In this document: positions 55,779 through 64,000 of the stretch, piece after piece
Position numbering within the stretch: the stretch's first letter is position 1
Layout of the letters: each line of letters starts with the position of its first letter
Assembly (NCBI RefSeq): GCF_030580955.1
Contig: NZ_JAUQON010000004.1
Coordinates: 434,001-498,000 of the forward strand
DNA from: Hymenobacter convexus
Lineage (GTDB): Bacteria > Bacteroidota > Bacteroidia > Cytophagales > Hymenobacteraceae
Reading direction: 5' to 3'
DNA: 64,000 nucleotides
The notes under the pieces: generated by a model
Database searches by the model: none
Told to the model about the DNA's origin: nothing
What the model saw: only the letters and a program-made list of their open reading frames with translations
Made by a program: the position numbers and the translations under genes

Positions 55779-57215
55779 TTACAGTCCGTATTTGCTCAGC
55801 AGGTAAATCAATGAGGCCATGCTGGCGCCGCCCAACTCCAGCTCGCGGCGGTTCACCTTGTCGAAGGTGTCGGCGGCGGTGTGGTGGATGTCGAAGTAGC
55901 GCTGCGAGTCGCACTTGTAGCCAATCAGAGCCTTGGGGTGCACGGCATCTTTGAGCGGCTCGATGTCGGTGCCGCCGTGGCCGGCCGTGATTTCGTCGGC
56001 ATTATAGGGCTTGAACAGCGGGGCCCACCGGGCCACTTTGGCCAGCGTAGCCGCGTCGGACTCCAGGCCAAAGCCGCGGGGCGTGAAGCCGCCGCCGTCC
56101 GACTCGATGGCCGCCACGTGCGTTTCCTTGCTCTGGGCGGCCAGGCGGGCGTACTCGGTGCCGCCGCGGGCGCCGTTTTCCTCGTTCATAAAGAGCACGG
56201 CCCGGATGGTGCGCTCGGGCTTGAAGCCGGCGGCGCGCAGCAGGCGCAGGGCTTCGATGCTCTGCACGCAGCCGGTGCCGTCGTCGTGGGCGCCCTGGGC
56301 AAGGTCCCAGGAGTCGAGATGGCCGCCCACGGTGATGATTTCCTGCGGGAATTTGCTGCCTTTGATTTCGCCCACCACGTTGTAGCTTTTCTCGTCGGGC
56401 AGCGTGATGCACTCCATTTCCAGCTCGAACTGCAGCTCAGGGTTGGCCTTGAGCAGTTGGCTGAGCTTGTCGGCCCCGTTGGTGCTAATGGCGGCGCCGG
56501 GGATGGTAGCGGGCCGCATGGTGCCGGTGTGGGGGTTGTCGTCGCGGGCGCTGCTCATGGAGCGCACCAGGGCGCCCACGGCGCCGCGCTTGGCCGCTTC
56601 GGCGGCCCCGAGAGCGCGCTGCTCCACGGCCCCGCCGTAGGCCGCGCCGGGCTCGATGAGGGCATCGTTGAAGGGGCGGTTGAAAAAGACGAATTTGCCT
56701 TTTACGGCATCGTCGGGCAGGTTTTTCAGCTCGTCGAAGCTATGCACTTCCACCACGCCGGCCTTGAGCTTGCCGCCGGTGCTCACGGAGCCGCCCAGCG
56801 CGCACACCGGCACCTTGATGCCCTTGTCCTTATTACCTACGATTTCGCCCTTTTCCCGGCCGCCGCGCACCCAATGCGGCACCATCACCTCCTGCAAATA
56901 CACGCGGTCAAAACCGGCTTTTTCCATAGTGGCCTTGCCCCACTCCACCGCCATCTGGGCCTGCGGCGAGCCGGAAAGCCGCCCGCCGATGTTGCTGGTG
57001 AGGTAGCGCAGATTGTCGTAGCTCTCGCCGCGCAGCAGGGCTTCGTCGAAGATGCGGCGCAGGGCAACGGAATCAGAAACCGGCACGGCGGCCACCGCCG
57101 GGGCAGCGGCGGGCGCGGCAGCCGGGGCTTTGGCTTTTTTGCGGGCCTGGGCCTGGCCGGGGGAGGCCGTCAGGAGCAGGCCGGCCGCGAGCAGAAGGGA
57201 GAAAGATGTGCGCAT
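55779..57215 (-). CDS. Secreted M28 zinc aminopeptidase
   Basis: A 478-residue exported peptidase from ATG 57215. The signal peptide is MRTSFSLLLAAGLLLTASPG. Residues about 100-250 include a PA-type insertion domain. The M28 zinc ligands are visible in GGHLDSWDLAQGAHDDGTG near residue 305 (His, Asp), MNEENGARGGTEYA near residue 340 (catalytic and ligand Glu), ESDGGGFTPRG near residue 365 (Asp) and DIHHTAADTFDKV near residue 448 (His). It trims amino acids from peptides in the periplasm or outside. It is the first gene of the M28-S8-barrel unit. Confidence 0.94.
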   Translation of the reverse strand: MRTSFSLLLAAGLLLTASPGQAQARKKAKAPAAAPAAAPAVAAVPVSDSVALRRIFDEALLRGESYDNLRYLTSNIGGRLSGSPQAQMAVEWGKATMEKAGFDRVYLQEVMVPHWVRGGREKGEIVGNKDKGIKVPVCALGGSVSTGGKLKAGVVEVHSFDELKNLPDDAVKGKFVFFNRPFNDALIEPGAAYGGAVEQRALGAAEAAKRGAVGALVRSMSSARDDNPHTGTMRPATIPGAAISTNGADKLSQLLKANPELQFELEMECITLPDEKSYNVVGEIKGSKFPQEIITVGGHLDSWDLAQGAHDDGTGCVQSIEALRLLRAAGFKPERTIRAVLFMNEENGARGGTEYARLAAQSKETHVAAIESDGGGFTPRGFGLESDAATLAKVARWAPLFKPYNADEITAGHGGTDIEPLKDAVHPKALIGYKCDSQRYFDIHHTAADTFDKVNRRELELGGASMASLIYLLSKYGL

Positions 57216-57344
57216 AACCGCGAAGAACGCAACTATTACCCGAACCCGCACCGGCCGGCGTCAATCCGGAGCCCGCTTTGCCGATGGCTAGCTCGGCGAT
57301 GAGCCATTGGGAACCCGGGCAACTGCGACAGCAGCAGTAGCGTC

Positions 57345-57383
57345 AAAAAGCAGCGGCCCGGCGCTGAACACGCCGGGCCGCTG
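57345..57383 (-). terminator. Terminator after the SixA-like gene
   Basis: CAGCGGCCCGGCG pairs with CGCCGGGCCGCTG around loop CTGAACA. On the minus strand a T-run follows the hairpin. Confidence 0.88.
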
Positions 57384-57427
57384 GACCATTGTAGCACTAA
57401 CCGGGACGCCCATTCGGGCTCCAGAAT

Positions 57428-58072
57428 TTACTTCTGCGGGGACGCCGGGGTCATCGTTCCCTTGGCAGTTGCCTCGGATTTAACTTTCACTTTGGTCTTG
57501 GTTTTGCGCTCGGCGCCATAGCCGCGGGTTTCCACAATGGGCTGCATGCCTTCGGCTGAGTGCACCGTGAACAGGTACTCGTATTCGTTTTCGCCGATTT
57601 CTTCGACGGGCGGAATGGCCCCGAAGTCGTCGATGAGCGATAAAATCGTGTTGGAATGGCCCACGATGACCACCGATTTGCCCGCGTATTCCTTCAGCAC
57701 CCGGTCGGCGAGGTCGCGCCCGCGGCGAGGGTCGTACACCTGCGGTTCAAGCTTGAGGGCGCCGGCCAGGGGCTCCAGCGTGGCGCGGGTGCGCTTGGTG
57801 TCGGTGGTGAAAAGGGCGGCGGGGTGGCGCTTTTCCAGGGTTTGGCGCAGGGCCAGCGCGCGCGCCTGGCCCAGGGCCGAGAGCGTAGGGTCGGCCGCAT
57901 CGGAAGTCGAGTCTTTTTCGGCGTGGCGCACGATGTAGATGGTGGTTTCGATGGGTTTGGCTTTGGCGGCAGATTTCTTGGTTTGCGCCTGGGCCGAACC
58001 CGGGCCCAGCAGGCTGCCCAAAGTGGTCAGGGCCATGAACAGGAATGTAGAGAGGGATACGCGTGGGGTCAT
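57428..58072 (-). CDS. Secreted SixA/PGAM-like histidine phosphatase
   Basis: A 214-residue exported protein. MALTTLGSLLGPGSAQAQ is the signal peptide. TTIYIVRHAEKDS near residue 45 carries the phosphoacceptor His, LSALGQARALAL is the family T/S-x-x-G segment, and VVIVGHSNTI near residue 135 supplies the second His. A basic C-terminal tail (KTKTKVKVKSEATAKGTM) may bind the surface or nucleic acid. Exported members are often phosphatases of unknown substrate. TACTTTG at 58113-58119 on the minus strand is a possible -7 element. Confidence 0.9.
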   Translation of the reverse strand: MTPRVSLSTFLFMALTTLGSLLGPGSAQAQTKKSAAKAKPIETTIYIVRHAEKDSTSDAADPTLSALGQARALALRQTLEKRHPAALFTTDTKRTRATLEPLAGALKLEPQVYDPRRGRDLADRVLKEYAGKSVVIVGHSNTILSLIDDFGAIPPVEEIGENEYEYLFTVHSAEGMQPIVETRGYGAERKTKTKVKVKSEATAKGTMTPASPQK

Positions 58073-58228
58073 AATCGAAAGGGAAAGGCCGAATGCGGTG
58101 AAGTTACCTTAGCAAAGTACGGCAGAATTGGGAAAGTGGCTAACGGGCCGCCGGCTTCATGCGCCGTTCAGTCTTCGCTGCCGTATGTTGCATGCAATCT
58201 TTTCAATCCCCCCTTTTTGCTCCGCCCC

Positions 58229-58909
58229 ATGCACGTTCTGCTCATTGAAGACGAAAAAAGCCTGCACCAGGAAATGCGCCAGTTTCTGCTGCAGGCCCAG
58301 TATTTAGTCGACTCGGCCTACACGTATGCCGAAGCTTCGGAAAAACTTTACGTGAGCAGCTACGACTTCGTGCTGCTGGACCTGGGCCTGCCCGGCGGCG
58401 ACGGGCTGGATTTGCTCAAGGAAGCCCGCCTCAACGAAAACCAGGAGGCCAGCTTCATCATCCTCACCGCCCGCGGCGCCCTGGACGACCGGATTCGCGG
58501 CCTCGACCTGGGGGCCGACGACTACCTGCCCAAGCCCTTCTCGCTGCTGGAGCTCACCAGCCGGATGCAGGCCATCACGCGCCGCAAGTTCAACCTGAAG
58601 CGGCCCGAAATCAGCTTCGGCCAGGGCTTTAGCATGGACCCCAACGCCCGCATCGTGCGGCACGGCAGCCAGGAAGTCCCCCTCACCAAAAAAGAATTCG
58701 ACCTGCTGCACTACCTGCTGCTGCACCGCGGCCGGGTGCTCACGCGCTTGCAGCTGGGCGAGCACCTGTGGGGCAATGTGCTGGAAGACGACTCCGACTC
58801 GAACTACATCGACGTGCACATCAAGAATGTGCGCAAGAAGCTGGCCCAGTTCGGCCCCGCCGACTTCCTGGAAACAGTGCGCGGCATTGGCTACCGCGCG
58901 GCGGAGTAG
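58229..58909 (+). CDS. OmpR-family response regulator
   Basis: A 226-residue DNA-binding regulator from the ATG at 58229; the longer open frame is only shadow. The receiver domain starts MHVLLIEDEKSLHQEM with the acidic pair near residue 8, the phosphorylated Asp in DFVLLDLGLPGGDG near residue 50, Thr in SFIILTARGAL near residue 80 and Lys in DDYLPKPFSLLEL near residue 102. A winged helix OmpR/PhoB domain follows (PLTKKEFDLLHYLLLHRGRV; DVHIKNVRKKL; ETVRGIGYRAAE). It pairs with the histidine kinase downstream, although a palindromic element intervenes. Confidence 0.96.
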   Translation: MHVLLIEDEKSLHQEMRQFLLQAQYLVDSAYTYAEASEKLYVSSYDFVLLDLGLPGGDGLDLLKEARLNENQEASFIILTARGALDDRIRGLDLGADDYLPKPFSLLELTSRMQAITRRKFNLKRPEISFGQGFSMDPNARIVRHGSQEVPLTKKEFDLLHYLLLHRGRVLTRLQLGEHLWGNVLEDDSDSNYIDVHIKNVRKKLAQFGPADFLETVRGIGYRAAE

Positions 58910-58927
58910 ACAGGCGGCTGTTGATTC

Positions 58928-59045
58928 AAAGAACGTCATGCTGAGCGGAGCCGAAGCATCTCGCGTGGGGTAGTAATTCTTTTCTTATGATTGGATTTAC
59001 TATTGCACGCGAGATGCTTCGGCTCCGCTCAGCATGACGTTCTTT
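58928..59045. repeat. Dispersed palindromic element inside the two-component operon
   Basis: AAAGAACGTCATGCTGAGCG and CGCTCAGCATGACGTTCTTT arms with GGAGCCGAAGCATCTCGCGT inside, the longest copy here. It occupies the space between the response regulator and histidine kinase genes. Confidence 0.95.
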
Positions 59046-59085
59046 TTTCTAATCCTCTGCCAATTCATCAATTTAACTTCCTCCC

Positions 59086-60465
59086 ATGCGCCTCGAAGCC
59101 AAACTTGCCATTTCCAACGCCGTTTCGAAGCTGCTGCTGGTGCTGCTGGGGGCGCTGGTGCTGCCGCCCATCGTGCAGCAGGTGGCCGTGGCGCACACCG
59201 ATTCCCATTTGCGCGAGAAGAAGCGGCTGGTGCAGGGCCTCATTGCCCGCGACGGCCTGCAGGCGTTCGAGCGCGGTGAGCGGGCCGAAACCTACGCCGA
59301 CTACAACATTTTTAAACAGGAGTATATCACGCTCACGCCCCTGCCCGAGGGCGCGCCGCTGCCAGCAGAGCGCATTTTTGAGGAACCCCGGCAGGTGGAT
59401 GAGCAGGTGGAAGATTTCCGGATTCTGAGCTTCGCGCTGCCGGCGGGCGGGCTGCACCAGCGCGCTTTCCGGCTCGAAATCGGCTCGTCGCTCGAAACGG
59501 TGGAGTTGCTCACCGACACCCTGCGCAAGCTGGCGCTGTGGGTGCTGGTGGCGGCCTCGCTGCTCACGGTGGTGTCGGACGCGGCCGTGGCGCACTACCT
59601 GCTGGGGCCGCTGCGCGAGTTGATTGTGCGCAAGCTGCGCGGCATCCGGCAGCCGTCGGACTTCAACTTTGAGGTGATTGACACGCAAACCACGGACTTC
59701 CGGCGGCTTGATGACCGGCTGAACTCGCTGATGCGGCAGGTGCAGTCGGCCTTTGCCAAGGAGCGGGAGTTCATGAGCAACGTGAGCCACGAGCTGCTCA
59801 CGCCCGTCAGCATCCTGCAGTCGCGCTTCGAAAACATGCTGCAGGACCCCACCCTGCCCGAGGCCCACGCCCTGCAGATTGTGGAGTCGCAGCGCACCCT
59901 GCACCGCCTGCGCAACACCGTGCGCACGCTGCTGCTCATCGCCAACATCGAAAACGAGCAGTACCTGCGCGAAGAGCCGGTGCGCCTCTCAGAAGCCGTG
60001 GCCGACGTGGCCGAGGAGCTGGACGACCGCCGCCAGCAGCGCGACATCGACCTGGAAGTGGACCTGACCGGCAACGACGTGCGCCCCCACGCCAACGCCA
60101 GCCTGATGCACACGCTGTTGCGCAACCTGCTCAGCAACGCCATCAAGTACAACCACGAGGGCGGCCGCATCCGGGTGCTGGGCCGCCCGGCCGCCAACGA
60201 CGGCTACACCCTGCGCGTGGAAGACACCGGCCCGGGCATCTCGGCCGACCACCTCCCCTTCCTCTTCGACCGCTTCCGGCGCTTCCACGCCAACGCGCCC
60301 AACTCGCCGGAGGGCTACGGCCTGGGCCTGCCCATTGCCCAAACCATTGCCAACTTCCACGGCGCCACCCTGCGGGCCGAATCGACGGTGGGCCAGGGCA
60401 CGGCCTTCGTGCTCGAATTTGGGCCGGCAGCTCACCCGTCGGCGCGGTTCATGCCCCCTTCATAG
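59086..60465 (+). CDS. Sensor histidine kinase
   Basis: A 459-residue membrane kinase. One helix near residues 10-30 and one near 145-165 (LALWVLVAASLLTVVSDAAV) enclose a periplasmic sensor of about 110 residues. The dimerisation box EREFMSNVSHELLTPVSIL near residue 225 contains the phosphorylated His. ATP-binding motifs are LLRNLLSNAIKYN (N box) near residue 343, EDTGPGISADHLPFLFDRF (G1/F) near residue 380 and GYGLGLPIAQTIAN (G2) near residue 408. It should phosphorylate the OmpR-type regulator upstream. The signal is unknown. Confidence 0.95.
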   Translation: MRLEAKLAISNAVSKLLLVLLGALVLPPIVQQVAVAHTDSHLREKKRLVQGLIARDGLQAFERGERAETYADYNIFKQEYITLTPLPEGAPLPAERIFEEPRQVDEQVEDFRILSFALPAGGLHQRAFRLEIGSSLETVELLTDTLRKLALWVLVAASLLTVVSDAAVAHYLLGPLRELIVRKLRGIRQPSDFNFEVIDTQTTDFRRLDDRLNSLMRQVQSAFAKEREFMSNVSHELLTPVSILQSRFENMLQDPTLPEAHALQIVESQRTLHRLRNTVRTLLLIANIENEQYLREEPVRLSEAVADVAEELDDRRQQRDIDLEVDLTGNDVRPHANASLMHTLLRNLLSNAIKYNHEGGRIRVLGRPAANDGYTLRVEDTGPGISADHLPFLFDRFRRFHANAPNSPEGYGLGLPIAQTIANFHGATLRAESTVGQGTAFVLEFGPAAHPSARFMPPS

Positions 60466-60501
60466 GGTAGGAGCGAACTTTGGGGAGTAATTAAAACTCC
60501 C

Positions 60502-60717
60502 GTGCGTACGCTGTTGAAAATCCTGATTTCTGGCCTGCTGCTGGTGCTGATGGTAGCAGTAGGAGCCGAAGTGGTGGCCCTGCACCACAACGCCCTCCCC
60601 GACCCGGACCCGCTGGCCGCGCCCGTCGTCGTGCGCAAAGCGCCGGGCGTAATGCCCACCCCTAAATTCGTCCGGACTTTGCCCAATGCCCCGCGCCACG
60701 TGGCGAAGAGCCGATAG
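60502..60717 (+). CDS. Small single-pass membrane protein
   Basis: A 71-residue product from a GTG at 60502 (MRTLLKILISGLLLVLMVAV). One membrane helix is followed by a short Pro-rich, basic tail (ALPDPDPLAAPVVVRKAPG). It lies 36 nt after the histidine kinase in the same direction, so it may belong to the same operon and interact with the sensor; no family is recognised. GAACTTTG at 60475-60482 is a near-match to a -7 element. Confidence 0.6.
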   Translation: MRTLLKILISGLLLVLMVAVGAEVVALHHNALPDPDPLAAPVVVRKAPGVMPTPKFVRTLPNAPRHVAKSR

Positions 60718-60786
60718 AAACGGTCAGGTCAAGCTTGCCGAGACATGACGTTTTAGCGGATGTTGTGACTTGCCATACATCTGCAA

Positions 60787-60822
60787 CAAAAAGCCCCTGC
60801 ATTATCGATGCCGGGGCTTTTT
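60787..60822. terminator. Terminator between the small membrane gene and surE
   Basis: AAAAAGCCCC and GGGGCTTTTT enclose a further TGCA-type stem with one unpaired base; T-runs on both strands suit convergent genes. Confidence 0.82.
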
Positions 60823-60842
60823 ATGTAAATCATGCTGCAATT

Positions 60843-61709
60843 CTAGTTTGGGTTGGCCACGCCGTAGTCTTCGGGCGCTACGGGCTGGGGCGGGGCGGCC
60901 ACTTCGCGGGCTTCGGGCAGGGGCAGTTGCCACTGCTGGCTGAGGTGGGCCAGGCCGTGGGCGGCCGTGAGGTCGAACTGGCAGGGCACCACCGAGACGT
61001 AGTTGTGGGCCAGGGCCCATTCGTCGGTATCGGTGCCGTGGTCGAAGTTTACGAACTCGCCGCGCAGCCAGAAGTAAGGGCGCTGGTAAGGGTCGAGGCG
61101 GCGGTCGAACTCCTCCTGCCACTTGGCGCGGGCCTGCCGGGCCAGGCGCAAGCCAGCAATGGGCGTTTCGGATTTTTTGGGAATATTCACGTTGAGGGCC
61201 GTGCCGGCGGGCACGCCGTGGGCCAGCGCGTGCTCACACACCTGGCGTACCCACTCGGCCGCGTGCGAGAAGTCGGCTTTGGGTCCGTAGTCGCACAGGG
61301 AGAAACCTACGGCGGGCAGCCCTTCAATGGCCGCCTCGATGGCCGCCGACATGGTGCCGGAATACAGCACGTTGACCGACGAGTTGGAACCGTGGTTGAT
61401 GCCGGACACCACGAGGTCAGGCGTGCGGTCTTTGAGGACGTAGTGTTTGGCGATTTTTACGCAGTCGGCGGGCGTACCGGAGCATTCGTAGGCTTGCACG
61501 TTGGGGCCGAAAATAGGGTTTTCGGTGAGGCGCATGGGGTGGCCAATAGTGATGGCGTGGCCCATGCCCGACTGTGGCGAATCGGGGGCGACGACCACCA
61601 CTTCGGCTCCGAGCGCGTGCACGATTTCGACGAGGCAGCGGATGCCGGGGGCGGTGATGCCGTCGTCGTTGGAAACGAGGATGAGGGGGCGCGCGGGAGC
61701 TTGGGACAT
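60843..61709 (-). CDS. surE: 5'/3'-nucleotidase SurE
   Basis: A 288-residue phosphatase hydrolysing nucleoside monophosphates in stationary phase. The metal site LILVSNDDGITAPGI begins near residue 9, followed by VVAPDSPQSGMGHAITIG near residue 38, YECSGTPADCVKIAKHY near residue 75 and VVSGINHGSNSSVNVLYSGT near residue 101. The ATG at 61709 removes a long unlikely N-terminal extension. TACCTTTG at 61736-61743 on the minus strand exactly matches the -7 consensus. Confidence 0.96.
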   Translation of the reverse strand: MSQAPARPLILVSNDDGITAPGIRCLVEIVHALGAEVVVVAPDSPQSGMGHAITIGHPMRLTENPIFGPNVQAYECSGTPADCVKIAKHYVLKDRTPDLVVSGINHGSNSSVNVLYSGTMSAAIEAAIEGLPAVGFSLCDYGPKADFSHAAEWVRQVCEHALAHGVPAGTALNVNIPKKSETPIAGLRLARQARAKWQEEFDRRLDPYQRPYFWLRGEFVNFDHGTDTDEWALAHNYVSVVPCQFDLTAAHGLAHLSQQWQLPLPEAREVAAPPQPVAPEDYGVANPN

Positions 61710-61788
61710 GGGCACTATTGGCGAGGTGAAGCAGCCAAAGGTACGGCGGGCCCGCAGCGCGGTTCGGGATTTGGAGTGAATTTGCAAC

Positions 61789-63552
61789 ATGTTTTCCCTG
61801 ATTCTTGCTTCGCTCATGTCCCTCGCCTCCACTCCCGCCCCGGCGCCCGCCTGGCGCACGCCTTTCGAAAACGACCCCGCCGGCAACACCACGGCCACCT
61901 ACGCCGAATGCATCGACTACTATAAAAAACTGGCGGCCGCCTACCCGGCACACCTGCACCTGGCTGAAGCCGGTTCCACCGACGCTGGCCTGCCCCTGCA
62001 CGAAGTAGTGCTAAGCGCCGATGGCGACGCCGACCCGGCTAGCACGCGCCGCAAAAACCGCCGCATCCTGTTCATTCAGAACGGCATCCACCCCGGCGAG
62101 CCCGAGGGCATCGACGCCAGCATGATGTTGGTGCGCGACCTTATACAGCAAAAGTCGCTGCAGAAGCTGCTGGCCGGCGTCACGGTCGTCATCGTGCCCG
62201 TTTATAACATTGATGGCATGCTAAACCGCAACTCCACCACCCGCGTGAACCAGAACGGGCCGGCCGCTTACGGCTTTCGGGGCAATGCGCGCCACCTGGA
62301 TTTGAACCGCGACTACATCAAGCAGGAGTCGCGCAATGCCCGCTCGTTTGCCCAGCTTTTCCAGAAGTGGCAGCCCGATGTTTTCGTCGAAACGCACACC
62401 TCGAACGGGGCCGACTATCAGTACACCATGACGCTCATTGCCACCCAGCACAGCAAGCTGGCGCCGGCGCTGGGCAGCTACCTGCAGGGCCAAATGCTGC
62501 CGGCTTTGTACAAGAGCATGGAGCAGAAAAAGTGGCCCATGACGCCCTACGTGGACTTCGAAGGCCGCACGCCCGAGAGCGGGCTGCAGGCGTTTCTGGA
62601 GTCGCCGCGCTACTCTACCGGCTATGCAGCCTTGTTCAACACCATCGGCTTCATGCCCGAAACGCACATGCTCAAGGCTTTCGCGCCCCGTGTGCATTCA
62701 ACGTATGATTTCCTGAAGACCGTGCTCGAAACCGTGGGCGAGCAGGCGCCCGCCTTGGCCGCCGCCCGCGCCAAAGCTGCGGCCGACATGGCCGCCCAAA
62801 CCACTTTCCCCCTCACCTGGGCCCTGGACGACAGCCAGCACGAAACCGTGCAGTTCCGCGGCTACGAAGGCAAGACCAAGCCCAGCGACGTGAGCGGCCA
62901 GCCCCGCCTGTACTACGACCGTGCCGCGCCCTTCGTCCGGCCCGTGAAGTACTTCAACACCTTCAAAGCCACCACCACAGCCGCCCGTCCCACCGCCTAC
63001 ATCATCCCCAAAGCCTGGGTGGAAGTGGCCGACATCCTGCGCCGCAACGGGGCCACGCTCGAACCGCTGACCCGCGAGGTGACCGTGCCCGTCGAAACAT
63101 ATTATTTCGAGGATTTCAAGACTACCCCCAAACCCTTCGAAGGCCACTACGTGCACAGCCAAGTAAGCCTGCGCACCGCGCCCGAAACCACCGTCTTCCA
63201 TCCCGGCGACCTGGTGGTGTACCTCACCGGCGCCGCACCCATTCGCTACCTCATGGAAACGCTAGAGCCCCAAGCCACCGACTCCTTCTTCGCCTGGGGC
63301 TTTTTCGACAGCGTGCTCCAGCAAAAGGAGCATTTTTCGGACTATGTGTTCGAAGACCTTGCCGCCGACCTGCTGCGCCGCGAGCCCGCCCTGCGCGAGC
63401 GGCTGGAAAAGCTCAAAGCCGGCAACCCGTCCTTCGCCGCCAACGGTCCGGCCCAGCTCGAATGGGTGTACCAGAACTCGGCCTACCACGAGCCCGGCCA
63501 CAACCGCTACCCGGTGGCGCGATGGCTGGGCACCGGGCGCGTGGGCGAGTAG
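61789..63552 (+). CDS. Secreted M14 zinc carboxypeptidase
   Basis: A 587-residue exported peptidase. MFSLILASLMSLASTPAPA serves as signal peptide. The M14 domain has FIQNGIHPGEPEGIDASMML near residue 95 with the HxxE zinc pair, DLNRDYIKQESRNARSF near residue 166 (substrate Arg), and VFVETHTSNGADYQY near residue 197 (third zinc His). GFMPETHMLKAF near residue 284 holds the catalytic Glu. The C-terminal 270 residues are an extra domain of unknown role. It removes C-terminal amino acids or cleaves peptidoglycan peptides. It diverges from surE. Confidence 0.93.
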   Translation: MFSLILASLMSLASTPAPAPAWRTPFENDPAGNTTATYAECIDYYKKLAAAYPAHLHLAEAGSTDAGLPLHEVVLSADGDADPASTRRKNRRILFIQNGIHPGEPEGIDASMMLVRDLIQQKSLQKLLAGVTVVIVPVYNIDGMLNRNSTTRVNQNGPAAYGFRGNARHLDLNRDYIKQESRNARSFAQLFQKWQPDVFVETHTSNGADYQYTMTLIATQHSKLAPALGSYLQGQMLPALYKSMEQKKWPMTPYVDFEGRTPESGLQAFLESPRYSTGYAALFNTIGFMPETHMLKAFAPRVHSTYDFLKTVLETVGEQAPALAAARAKAAADMAAQTTFPLTWALDDSQHETVQFRGYEGKTKPSDVSGQPRLYYDRAAPFVRPVKYFNTFKATTTAARPTAYIIPKAWVEVADILRRNGATLEPLTREVTVPVETYYFEDFKTTPKPFEGHYVHSQVSLRTAPETTVFHPGDLVVYLTGAAPIRYLMETLEPQATDSFFAWGFFDSVLQQKEHFSDYVFEDLAADLLRREPALRERLEKLKAGNPSFAANGPAQLEWVYQNSAYHEPGHNRYPVARWLGTGRVGE

Positions 63553-63568
63553 TTTCCTTTTTTGCCGT

Positions 63569-63655
63569 TTGTCATCCTGGGCGCAGCGAAGGACCTTATC
63601 ATCGCTGTGTAGTTTGCAACGGTGATAAGGTCCTTCGCTGCGCCCAGGATGACAA
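63569..63655. repeat. Dispersed palindromic element, AAGGACCTT variant
   Basis: TTGTCATCCTGGGCGCAGCG and CGCTGCGCCCAGGATGACAA arms with AAGGACCTTATCA inside. This sub-type shares the outer GTCATNCTGNGCGNAG pattern but differs inwardly, like the degenerate copy at 1021-1122. Confidence 0.93.
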
Positions 63656-63673
63656 TATAGTTGGTGTCGCTTT

Positions 63674-64000
63674 TTACTCCACTGCCAGGGTGCGGCTGGT
63701 TTGCTCATCTCCGGCCTGCACGCGCAGGTGATAGAGGCCGGGGGCCAGGCCCAGCAAGGGCAGTTCGGCCGTGGTGCCCAGGCCGGAAAGGGATAGCTGG
63801 AGCGTGCGCACCACCCGCCCCAGGCCATCGGCCAGCGTGAGGGTGGCGGCAGCGCCCGGCACGGCCGGCACCCGCACGGTGGCCGCCGCCCGCGCCGGAT
63901 TGGGCCATACGGCCACGGCGCCCAGTCGCGCCGAAGCGCGCGTGGCCAACCCCACCGGGTCGGCCAGCGAGGCGAGGAAGAGCACGGAAGGCCGAACGGG
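63674..64000 (-). CDS. C-terminal part of a T9SS type A secreted protein (truncated by the window edge)
   Basis: The frame is open to the right edge, so this is the end of a longer gene. The visible 108 residues include WPNPARAAATVRVPAVPGAA, LTLADGLGRVVRTLQLSL and LPLLGLAPGLYHLRVQAGDE, the pattern of the Por secretion system (type IX) C-terminal sorting domain, ending SRTLAVE. The catalytic or binding part of the protein lies outside the window. The GTG at 63985 is probably not the true start. Confidence 0.85.
   Translation of the reverse strand, partial: PVRPSVLFLASLADPVGLATRASARLGAVAVWPNPARAAATVRVPAVPGAAATLTLADGLGRVVRTLQLSLSGLGTTAELPLLGLAPGLYHLRVQAGDEQTSRTLAVE

Noticed and set aside
57656..58228. 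Long N-terminal extension of the response regulator frame
   Set aside because: It is the antisense shadow of the SixA-like gene; the receiver domain starts at the ATG at 58229.

Overview
The window reads as ordinary chromosome of a GC-rich member of the Bacteroidota, most likely Hymenobacter or a close relative in the Cytophagales. Three kinds of evidence support this. Promoter-like sites match the Bacteroidota pattern TTG-(17-21 nt)-TAnnTTTG. Starts almost never have a Shine-Dalgarno sequence. Several proteins carry C-terminal sorting domains of the type IX secretion system (T9SS), both type A (36597-38666, and the partial gene at the right edge) and type B (38846-41110). The genus is an inference; no rRNA or tRNA gene is visible.

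Layout. 0-8 kb: folD, lepA, a membrane protein, a GlcG/HbpS-type protein and icmF (fused isobutyryl-CoA mutase). 8-9.6 kb: an AT-richer patch with a DKNYY-repeat lipoprotein and small unknown genes. 9.7-16 kb: a histidine phosphatase, a DoxX-lipoprotein fusion, an AraC regulator next to an FAD monooxygenase, and an acyl-CoA synthetase. 16-23 kb: a membrane-bound nucleotide cyclase, aldo/keto reductase, OmpA-like protein, polysaccharide deacetylase, catalase-family protein and a pseudouridine synthase. 23-28 kb: an ABC ATPase with a permease fused to an M1 aminopeptidase. 28-36 kb: FKBP isomerase, kup, M61 peptidase, NlpC/P60 hydrolase, a 620-base gap holding an apparent small structured gene, and a DUF2147 protein. 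36-46 kb: secreted M1 peptidase, a T9SS type B protein, an orphan cox3-like gene, a frameshifted gene, an M23 lipoprotein, HMG-CoA lyase and a LutA-like protein. 46-53 kb: O-antigen ligase family protein, dapA, deacetylase lipoprotein, ligA, DUF4920 protein. 53-64 kb: a protease operon (M28, S8, beta-barrel), SixA-like phosphatase, a two-component system, surE, an M14 peptidase and the partial T9SS substrate.

The region is rich in secreted or envelope peptidases (two M1, M61, C40, M23, S8, M28, M14), with potassium uptake, envelope and branched acyl-CoA metabolism genes between them.

Two non-coding themes stand out. One is a family of about ten 85-118 bp near-palindromes with arms like GTCATGCTGAGCGNAGCCGA, sitting between genes, twice inside apparent operons and once forming the end of a reading frame. 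The other is the minus-strand locus at 34.67-35.03 kb, with a good promoter, a perfect Shine-Dalgarno before a 23-codon ORF, and downstream sequence able to form mutually exclusive helices. That locus is the best candidate here for something undescribed. I saw no CRISPR array, prophage, insertion sequence or obvious defence system.
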